Below are positions 1 to 4,568 of a DNA stretch of 5,275 nucleotides, one piece after another. The notes beneath the pieces are model-generated. The model did no database searches, had not been told where the DNA came from, and worked only from the letters and a program-made list of their open reading frames with translations. The first letter of the stretch is position 1. The number at the start of each line of letters is the position of its first letter. This DNA comes from a bacterium (GTDB taxonomy: Bacteria > UBP18 > UBA7526): positions 1 through 5,275 of the forward strand of contig DRGV01000003.1 in NCBI GenBank assembly GCA_011049955.1, read 5' to 3'. Both the position numbers and the translations under genes were made by a program.

Positions 1-110
1 GGTTTCGGATTTCTGGTTTTAAGTGTATTGTTTGGAATTTCGGTCATTCGGATTTGTATATTGTTTGTGATTTGTAATTTGTGTATTGGAGTTTGTAATC
101 TTTTGCTGTA
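1..110. repeat. A/T-rich word repeat downstream of ftsK
   Basis: This non-coding stretch follows the 3' end of ftsK. It is built from loosely repeated 7-8 nt words such as GGATTTG, GTGATTTG, TAATTTG and TGTATTG. The part at 42-99 closely resembles 4502-4559: both start GGTCATTCGG, and both contain GATTTGTAATTTGTG followed by a TTGGA word. The same kind of sequence therefore occurs twice in the window, in the same orientation. I see no reading frame, RNA gene or clear terminator in it. The repeat may continue beyond the left window edge. Confidence 0.7.
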
Positions 111-135
111 AACTGTTAACTGGTTACTGGTTACT
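111..135. repeat. Short tandem repeat overlapping the ftsK stop
   Basis: On the plus strand the sequence reads as consecutive 7-8 nt units: AACTGTT, AACTGGTT, ACTGGTT, ACT. The ftsK stop codon (124-126) and its last three codons (Ser-Asn-Gln) are formed by these units. The consensus AACTGGTT resembles the AACTGGCT units at 3547-3591, which overlap the stop of uppP. The array is short, so chance similarity is possible, but the shared unit and the shared stop-codon position argue for a related repeat type. Confidence 0.6.
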
Positions 136-2199
136 ATTTTTCAGGCGGCTTTCATCAACCAGCACTTCTCTTACTTTGCTTCCCCTATAGGGGCCCACTA
201 CTCCTTCCTCCTCCATCATGTCAATCAATCTTGCTGCTCGGGCATAGCCTACCTTTAATCTCCTCTGCAACATGGAGACCGAGGCCCTTTTTGCCTGAAT
301 GATTACCCTTACTGCATCCTGATATAATTCATCCTCTTCTGGAGTGCTGGGCAGGGACAGGGCTTTCTTTTCAAAGATATCCTCTACATAGACTGGTTCT
401 CTTTGGAGACAAACAAACTGGGTTATTTTTTTAATTTCAGAATCAGTGATGAGCGAACCCTGAATACGGATGGGCTTTGCCTTTGAAGGAACGGAGAAGA
501 GCATATCTCCCCTTCCCAATAACTTCTCTGCTCCGCTCATATCCAAGACAATTCGGGAATCAACCCTTGCTGCCACCTGGAAGGCGATCCTCACCGGAAA
601 GTTGGCCTTAATGAGGCCAGTAAGAACGTCAACAGATGGTCTCTGGGTGGCAAGAACAACGTGAAGTCCTACGGCACGAGCCATCTGGGCCAAACGGGTG
701 ATGGTATGCTCGCAATCCACAGGAGCCACGAGCATTAGATCGGCTAACTCATCGATAATGACAATGATGTAGGGTATTTTCTCCACCTTGGTGAGGGCAT
801 TATAACTTCCGATATCCCGGGCCCCAACCTCAGAGAATAATTTGAACCGCTCCTCCACCTCCCTCACCGCCCACTTTAAAGCCAAGGTCGCCTTCTTGGG
901 ATCAGTAATTACCGGGGTGATGAGATGAGGAATATCATTATAGACCTTTAGTTCCACCCTCTTGGGATCGATTAAGAGGAACTTCACCTCATCCGGGGTT
1001 GCCTGAAATAGAATACTGTTTATGATACAGTTTATACAGACCGATTTTCCACTGCCCGTGGTTCCGGCAATTAATAAATGGGGCATAGTGGCCAGATCAG
1101 CGATTACCGGTCTACCGGCTATATCCTTTCCTAAGGATAGAGTAAGTTTTGATGGCGATTCATAGAACTCCCTGGTACTCAGAATCTCTGAGAGATAAAC
1201 AAAGGAAGGTCTCTTATTAGGAACCTCGATCCCCAAGGCCGCCTTCCCCGGAATGGGAGCCTCGATGCGGATACTGGGGGCAGCCAATTTCAGAGCAATG
1301 TCATTGGAGCGGGAGGTGATGGAAGAGACGGTCACTCCTTTTGCCGGCTGTACCTCAAACCTGGTAATGACCGGCCCCTGGAGAGCACCAACAACCTTAG
1401 CCGATATCCCAAACTCAGATAGGGTCTCTTCTAATAAGGCACTCTTCGTTTTAAGGTCCTCTCTCGCCTCCTCTGTCTTTGGCTTGATCAAGAGAGAAAG
1501 GTCGGGCAGGGTATAGGCCTCTTCTTCCTCCGGGGCCTTCTTGGCTATCTTCTTCACTCTCTTGGAAACCGGGGCAACCTTCTCCTCTTTAATCTCCGGC
1601 CTCTTAATAGTAACTGGCTTAGAAGGCCTTGGCTTGCGGGAAAATAATCCCTTTAGTCCCCGAAAGAAGGAGAGAATCCCTCTTCCCAATAGAGAGAAGA
1701 ACTTGGGATAAGAGACCTCTGCTGCCAAGGGTAGAGAGACGATTAACGCCGTCACTGCAATGAGATAGGCACCAATTCTGCCAAAAACAGAAAGCGGTTG
1801 AAGTAAGAAATAACCTATATATCCACCAGCAGGAAAATTGGCCACGTATTCCTTAAAGGATAGACCTAAAATAGCACATAAAGAAAGCAATAAAAGGATA
1901 ATTCCCCCAATTCTTAGAGGCCATTTCTCTATCTTTATTGCCCGGCATTTTACCCCACCCCAGAAAGTAATGGCTACCGGGATGGCAAAAGAGGCGATGC
2001 GACCCAAGGCAAAAAATAGCCAGTAGGCGAGGTAGGCGCCTACTATTCCACCCCAGTTACCCAGTGGTTTATTAGGAGGAGTATTCTCCTGGAGTACATC
2101 TCCATAATGATAAGTGATTAAACTAATAAAGATGAAGATAGCTAAAGCAAAGAGTAATATTCCAATAACCTCACTGATTCTCTTCTCTTTTATGGACAT
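124..2199 (-). CDS. ftsK: DNA translocase FtsK/SpoIIIE
   Basis: This is a septum-anchored, ATP-driven DNA pump that moves chromosome ends out of the closing division septum and, in studied species, activates dimer resolution at dif. The 691-aa protein is of a normal length for the shorter family members. Hydrophobic segments at about 11-29, 51-80, 96-113 and 139-159 form the membrane domain. A short Lys/Glu/Pro-rich linker follows at about 186-230. The motor domain carries Walker A (GTTGSGKS, 379-386) and Walker B (IIVIIDE, ending D483-E484), followed by the conserved LATQRPSVDV at 516-525. Residues about 622-682 are the winged-helix gamma domain that reads oriented chromosomal motifs in known FtsK. 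The ATG is preceded by GTGAGG at good Shine-Dalgarno distance. No motif appears damaged. The last three residues, SNQ, are encoded by a tandem repeat, so the tail has probably been altered by it. The division role is family knowledge. Confidence 0.98.
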   Translation of the reverse strand: MSIKEKRISEVIGILLFALAIFIFISLITYHYGDVLQENTPPNKPLGNWGGIVGAYLAYWLFFALGRIASFAIPVAITFWGGVKCRAIKIEKWPLRIGGIILLLLSLCAILGLSFKEYVANFPAGGYIGYFLLQPLSVFGRIGAYLIAVTALIVSLPLAAEVSYPKFFSLLGRGILSFFRGLKGLFSRKPRPSKPVTIKRPEIKEEKVAPVSKRVKKIAKKAPEEEEAYTLPDLSLLIKPKTEEAREDLKTKSALLEETLSEFGISAKVVGALQGPVITRFEVQPAKGVTVSSITSRSNDIALKLAAPSIRIEAPIPGKAALGIEVPNKRPSFVYLSEILSTREFYESPSKLTLSLGKDIAGRPVIADLATMPHLLIAGTTGSGKSVCINCIINSILFQATPDEVKFLLIDPKRVELKVYNDIPHLITPVITDPKKATLALKWAVREVEERFKLFSEVGARDIGSYNALTKVEKIPYIIVIIDELADLMLVAPVDCEHTITRLAQMARAVGLHVVLATQRPSVDVLTGLIKANFPVRIAFQVAARVDSRIVLDMSGAEKLLGRGDMLFSVPSKAKPIRIQGSLITDSEIKKITQFVCLQREPVYVEDIFEKKALSLPSTPEEDELYQDAVRVIIQAKRASVSMLQRRLKVGYARAARLIDMMEEEGVVGPYRGSKVREVLVDESRLKNSNQ

Positions 2200-2220
2200 C
2201 TTAACCTCACTTTATTCGGT

Positions 2221-2281
2221 GTAAAAGAAGTTCCGTAAGGGCGAATTTGAACGAAGGGCATTTGTGCGCTGAATCTTTTAC
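2221..2281. repeat. Weak inverted repeat between ftsK and the upstream gene
   Basis: The 107-bp gap at 2200-2306 has an 8-bp perfect inverted repeat at its core: GTAAAAGA at 2221-2228 and TCTTTTAC at 2274-2281, separated by 45 nt. Within it, two similar words, CAAATGCCCTTCG and CAAATTCGCCCTTACG, are seen on the minus strand. A 5-bp TTACC/GGTAA pair (2278-2282 and 2302-2306) could form a weak hairpin just after the upstream gene's stop. I find no convincing promoter boxes for ftsK here and no U-tract terminator. An 8-bp match across a long loop could be chance. Confidence 0.3.
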
Positions 2282-2306
2282 CCCATGTTATCGAATGTCG
2301 AGGTAA

Positions 2307-2675
2307 TCAATAAGAAACTTCAAAATCTGGTTTAATTTCTTGATTGCCGATTGTTTCGGTAATTTTATAACCACTTTCTGCGTACCGATCGTCAATATTG
2401 ATAACACGGCCGTCTTGGAATTTAACGTATAATGTATAACTCGTTTCCCCTCCTGCAATAAACTTTATTGTTGATGATTGATCTCTTTTTAAATTTTCAA
2501 CTAAACAGATACCATGCTCATGTACTAAACGAACGTCTGTTATATCTTGGTCTGATATATTCTTCAATGTAACTTGAACATAAGAATTGCTTCTGGGAAA
2601 TAGAAGACCTACTATGAAACCAATAATAATTCCTATAGTCAGTATTGAGCAGATTTTGAATAATTTCTTAGGCAT
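2307..2675 (-). CDS. Small single-pass membrane protein, unknown function
   Basis: I do not recognise a named family for this 122-aa protein. Residues 1-7 are basic (MPKKLFK) and residues about 8-26 form one hydrophobic helix. The rest (about 31-122) is polar and looks beta-rich, with the segments YVQVTLKN, STIKF, TSYTLYVKF and GYKITETI. The likely topology is a membrane anchor with a small beta-sandwich-like domain outside the cytoplasm. There is no cysteine lipobox, because C9 lies before the hydrophobic core. The pattern 'KNIS...GETSYTLYVKFQDGR...SGYKITETI' resembles small anchored proteins of unknown function that I recall from other bacteria. The Shine-Dalgarno is weak (AAGG about ten bases before the ATG), but the start fits the anchor. 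The gene is visibly richer in A/T than ftsK, which could mean relaxed constraint or later acquisition. I am fairly sure that it is coding and unsure of its role. Confidence 0.75.
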   Translation of the reverse strand: MPKKLFKICSILTIGIIIGFIVGLLFPRSNSYVQVTLKNISDQDITDVRLVHEHGICLVENLKRDQSSTIKFIAGGETSYTLYVKFQDGRVINIDDRYAESGYKITETIGNQEIKPDFEVSY

Positions 2676-2727
2676 TATTTTATTGCCTTGATTTCAGCTA
2701 ACTCTTCTTAGGTAAAGTCTTGTTTCT

Positions 2728-2747
2728 TATCAACGTATCAACTTATC
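2728..2747. repeat. Short octamer array TATCAACN
   Basis: Two full 8-nt units (TATCAACG, TATCAACT) and a partial third (TATC) lie in tandem. The partial third unit runs directly into the GC-rich inverted-repeat region. Related words occur at 3533-3550, where ATCAACT appears twice just before the AACTGGCT array. Only two and a half units are present, so this is tentative. Confidence 0.4.
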
Positions 2748-2862
2748 GGAGCGAAGCCCCGCTTTCTGCGAGATAAACTCCGACCCCGACCTTTCTCTTC
2801 CTGAAACGTAGTGGAAGTCCCGACCCTGTCTCTCCCTGCTCGTCGGGGCTGCTGTCGGGGTC
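2743..2862. repeat. GC-rich nested inverted-repeat element
   Basis: This block is clearly richer in G/C than the flanking sequence. A perfect 9-bp inverted repeat, GACCCCGAC (2782-2790) and GTCGGGGTC (2854-2862), encloses two smaller ones: CTTCC/GGAAG (2797-2801 and 2813-2817) and CCCGAC/GTCGGG (2819-2824 and 2842-2847). Folded, this gives one closing stem with two internal hairpins. Beside it is a further possible hairpin, TTATC (2743-2747) with GATAA (2772-2776), with an inner GAAGC/GCTTTC pairing. The element begins three bases after the stop codon of the small gene on the minus strand. It could act as an mRNA 3' structure or terminator without a T-tract, or be a REP-like or non-autonomous mobile element. 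The pairings are read directly; the function is unknown. Confidence 0.6.
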
Positions 2863-2865
2863 AAC

Positions 2866-3024
2866 TTATTTCTGCCTCTGATGGAAGAGTCTTTGCATCT
2901 GGGATAAGATTTCAATCTTTTTAGCAAATGGAAGATTCTTAAGCTTTCTTCTCGCCCTTTTGCGTTCTTTGCTAAATACTTTCCAGAACTCTTCTGAGTC
3001 TTTTATCCAGAGGAGTTTTTTCAT
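2866..3024 (-). CDS. Small basic helical protein, likely partner of the nucleotidyltransferase
   Basis: This 52-aa reading frame begins with MKKLLWIKDSEEFW and ends in HQRQK. It starts with ATG inside the last 53 bases of the nucleotidyltransferase gene, in another frame. A strong Shine-Dalgarno, GAGAGG at 3032-3037, sits seven bases upstream. The protein is Lys/Arg-rich, lacks membrane segments and is predicted largely helical. Its centre, LKNLPFAKKIEILSQMQRL (residues 28-46), resembles the 'LPFeeKieiLvxmQ' segment that I recall in small proteins encoded beside this type of nucleotidyltransferase. That resemblance is from memory and unverified. The overlapping arrangement suggests translational coupling and a joint function, as in toxin-antitoxin or antitoxin-like pairs. 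In the cassettes I recall, the small gene tends to come first, whereas here it comes second. The alternative is a chance frame, but the ribosome site and the protein pattern make that less likely. Confidence 0.7.
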   Translation of the reverse strand: MKKLLWIKDSEEFWKVFSKERKRARRKLKNLPFAKKIEILSQMQRLFHQRQK

Positions 3025-3475
3025 CGCTAAACCTCTCTAAGATATTATTCAGTAGTCTCCGGTTTGTCAGTTCTAAAAGATGAGGGATAACCATCTTGTC
3101 CTTTGGCCTAAAAGCCATCAGTAAGGTGGCTATCAAATATTCTACGGTAAGGACTTTAGCAGACACATTCTTTATTTTAATCCTCTTTGCCTTTTTTATA
3201 GCTTCATCAATGAGGGGGCTAATATAACTGGGAAAGAACTGAACCGGAAGATTGCCTATTACGATATAGACATTCTCTATCTTATATCCCTCACTTCGAA
3301 AATAATTATACAGTCGAGAGTAATCCTCATCGGTATCAATGAGAATAAAAATATCCAGATCAAAGGTGAGTATCGGTTCCATGTAGTAGTTTAAAGCATA
3401 CCCCCCACCTATACAATAGTCCTTTATAAGACCTTTCTTCTTAAGGCTATTTATCTTTCTTAGGGCTGTTATCAC
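2972..3475 (-). CDS. Nucleotidyltransferase-fold protein (MNT/AbiEii-like)
   Basis: The 167-aa protein looks like a minimal nucleotidyltransferase-fold domain. Residues 22-30 (IGGGYALNY) match the glycine-rich turn, and FDLDIFI (38-44) supplies the paired acidic residues D39 and D41 that bind metal in this fold. A strand-like segment, NLPVQFFPSYISPLIDEA (75-92), follows, then a helical region at about 107-165. The position where many relatives have a third acidic residue appears to be Gln (Q79), so catalysis is uncertain. GTG is the best start: GGAGAG at 3481-3486 lies five bases upstream, and no in-frame ATG precedes the GGG motif. The stop overlaps the following small gene, so the two probably form one operon. 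Relatives include toxins of type IV-like systems and minimal nucleotidyltransferases of unknown substrate. The fold call is fairly secure; the toxin or defence role is inference. Confidence 0.8.
   Translation of the reverse strand: MITALRKINSLKKKGLIKDYCIGGGYALNYYMEPILTFDLDIFILIDTDEDYSRLYNYFRSEGYKIENVYIVIGNLPVQFFPSYISPLIDEAIKKAKRIKIKNVSAKVLTVEYLIATLLMAFRPKDKMVIPHLLELTNRRLLNNILERFSDEKTPLDKRLRRVLESI
3032..3037 (-). promoter_or_regulatory. Ribosome binding site for the overlapping small gene
   Basis: GAGAGG on the minus strand lies seven bases before the ATG at 3024 and is embedded in the nucleotidyltransferase coding sequence. It decides the start of the 52-aa gene and is the main evidence that this out-of-frame overlap is translated. 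Confidence 0.65.
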
Positions 3476-3515
3476 TTAGACTCTCCATCCAAGCAAGGTT
3501 CTATTCCCCACAGAA

Positions 3516-3544
3516 ATTTTGAACAATCTTTTATCAACTTTCAA
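3516..3544 (-). promoter_or_regulatory. Possible sigma-70-type promoter for the nucleotidyltransferase pair
   Basis: On the minus strand TTGAAA (3544-3539) is followed, after 17 bases, by CAAAAT (3521-3516). These match the consensus -35 and -10 boxes at five and four of six positions. Transcription would start about 30-35 bases before the GTG at 3475, leaving room for its GGAGAG ribosome site. The region is A/T-rich and partly made of repeat words (ATCAACT twice), so a chance match is a real possibility. Confidence 0.3.
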
Positions 3545-3546
3545 TC

Positions 3547-3591
3547 AACTGGCTAACCGGCGAACTGGCTAACGGGCCAACTGGCTAACCG
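3547..3591. repeat. Octamer tandem array overlapping the uppP stop
   Basis: The array has three copies of a 16-bp unit, AACTGGCTAACCGGCG, with small changes: 3547-3562, 3563-3578 and a partial copy at 3579-3591. Each 16-mer is itself two octamers (AACTGGCT plus AACNGGCN). The stop codon of uppP (3585-3587) lies inside the third copy. Its AACTGGCT unit is one base different from AACTGGTT at the ftsK stop. There are no spacers of CRISPR type. Confidence 0.75.
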
Positions 3592-4400
3592 ATATATGAC
3601 ACTCCCAAAGAAAGCAAACCGATGACCCACAGATAATAGGCAAAGAATGAGAATCTTCCTTTTTTAATTATAGAGAGTAAGGCCTTCAGGGCTAAAAGGC
3701 CACTTAAGAAAGCAGCTATAGTTCCTATAATTAAGGGATAGATATTTTCTTTTGGGATGGTAGAGAGATTCCTAAATTCTAATCCTGCTGCTCCAATAAT
3801 AGCGGGAATGGCCAATAGGAATGAGAACCTATAAGCTGAATCCCTGCTTAGTCCCCGAAAGAGGCCGCAGGATATGGTCACCCCGCTCCTTGAGATACCA
3901 GGAATAAGGCCTATCACTTGAGCAAGGCCGATGCCCAGGGCGTCCCTTATATTTAACCTATTAAGTTTTCTTCTCTCTACCTTAGGGCGTTTCGTTGCCC
4001 AGAGTATAATTCCGGTTATGATGAGCATTAAAGAGACCATTCTTGGATATTCAAATAGCCTCTCGATCACCCCTCTGAATAAACCACCTATTAGAGAAAT
4101 GGGAATGGTTCCCAATAGTAGAAGGCCCAATAAGCGAAGATAGGGGTCTTCTCTCTTCTTATGCTTTCCGGTCTTAAAGAGATGAATAAAACTAATTAAA
4201 ATCTTTTTGATATCTTCTCTAAAAATACAGAAAACGGCAAAGAGCGTCCCAATATGAAGTGCAATTTCAAAAGTAATTCCTGGAGGATTATTTCTCAATA
4301 AGAAATTCTCTACTAAAACTAAGTGGCCGCTTGATGAGACGGGCAAGAATTCTGTCAGGCCCTGCAGGATTCCCAGAAGAAGAGCCTCAAGCCAGGACAT
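3585..4400 (-). CDS. uppP: Undecaprenyl-diphosphatase UppP (BacA)
   Basis: This integral membrane enzyme removes a phosphate from undecaprenyl diphosphate, regenerating the lipid carrier for peptidoglycan and other envelope polymers. Overexpression gives bacitracin resistance in known cases. The 271-aa length is typical. The first signature, QGLTEFLPVSSSGHL (13-27), has the (E/Q)xxxE pair Q13/E17 and H26. The second, PGISRSGVT (167-175), has the essential arginine R171. Both agree with the family's active site, and Gln in place of the first Glu is an accepted variant. Several hydrophobic segments (about 45-60, 86-110, 119-135, 155-170, 192-206, 220-245 and 252-270) fit the multi-pass fold. 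The ATG follows AAGGAGT at ideal spacing. The C-terminal glycine and stop lie at the edge of a tandem repeat. It lies downstream of pnp, with 168 bp of palindromic repeat between them, so it is not tightly coupled to pnp. Confidence 0.97.
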   Translation of the reverse strand: MSWLEALLLGILQGLTEFLPVSSSGHLVLVENFLLRNNPPGITFEIALHIGTLFAVFCIFREDIKKILISFIHLFKTGKHKKREDPYLRLLGLLLLGTIPISLIGGLFRGVIERLFEYPRMVSLMLIITGIILWATKRPKVERRKLNRLNIRDALGIGLAQVIGLIPGISRSGVTISCGLFRGLSRDSAYRFSFLLAIPAIIGAAGLEFRNLSTIPKENIYPLIIGTIAAFLSGLLALKALLSIIKKGRFSFFAYYLWVIGLLSLGVSYIG

Positions 4401-4420
4401 GTTTACTCCTTATGGCAAGC

Positions 4421-4559
4421 ACAAATTACAAGCACCAAATTACAAACAATATACAATGACCAAAATTACAATGACCTAAACATAAAAAGTTTTGGACATT
4501 TGGTCATTCGGTAATTGGAATTTGTTTGGGATTTGTAATTTGTGATTTGGAATTTACAA
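4421..4559. repeat. Large A/T-rich imperfect palindrome between pnp and uppP
   Basis: The left arm (about 4421-4478) is made of words such as ACAAATTACA, CAAATTACAAAC and two AATGACC. The right arm (about 4497-4559) has their complements: GGTCATT, GTTTGGGATTTGTAATTTGTG and TTGGAATTT. The centre is near 4487, around CATAAAAAGTTTTGG. The arms pair only imperfectly, through matching words. The right arm resembles 42-99 next to ftsK. It occupies nearly all of the 168-bp pnp-uppP gap. Possible roles are an mRNA hairpin limiting read-through from pnp, or a dispersed, non-coding mobile element. I see no coding frame. Confidence 0.7.
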
Positions 4560-4568
4560 CTTTACCTT

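Noticed and set aside
470..2026. Plus-strand open frames at 470-664, 1253-1516 and 1838-2026
   Set aside because: All lie antisense within the well-supported ftsK gene and show no recognisable protein pattern.
2743..2862. tRNA or other known structured RNA
   Set aside because: Stem lengths and loops do not give a tRNA cloverleaf, and I recognise no conserved RNA family sequence.
2730..2927. 65-aa minus-strand open frame
   Set aside because: It needs a TTG start, overlaps the 52-aa gene in a different frame and runs through the GC-rich inverted repeats. Its arginine/glycine/serine-rich composition is what such repeats give by chance.
3447..3488. 13-codon out-of-frame ATG peptide starting at 3488, before and overlapping the nucleotidyltransferase start
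   Set aside because: It is very short, its ATG overlaps the ribosome binding region of the larger gene, and I see no leader-peptide pattern.
3547..3591. CRISPR array
   Set aside because: The units are 16 bp and directly adjacent with no unique spacers, and no cas gene is present.
3931..4143. Plus-strand open frame
   Set aside because: It is antisense to uppP, whose motifs and length are intact.
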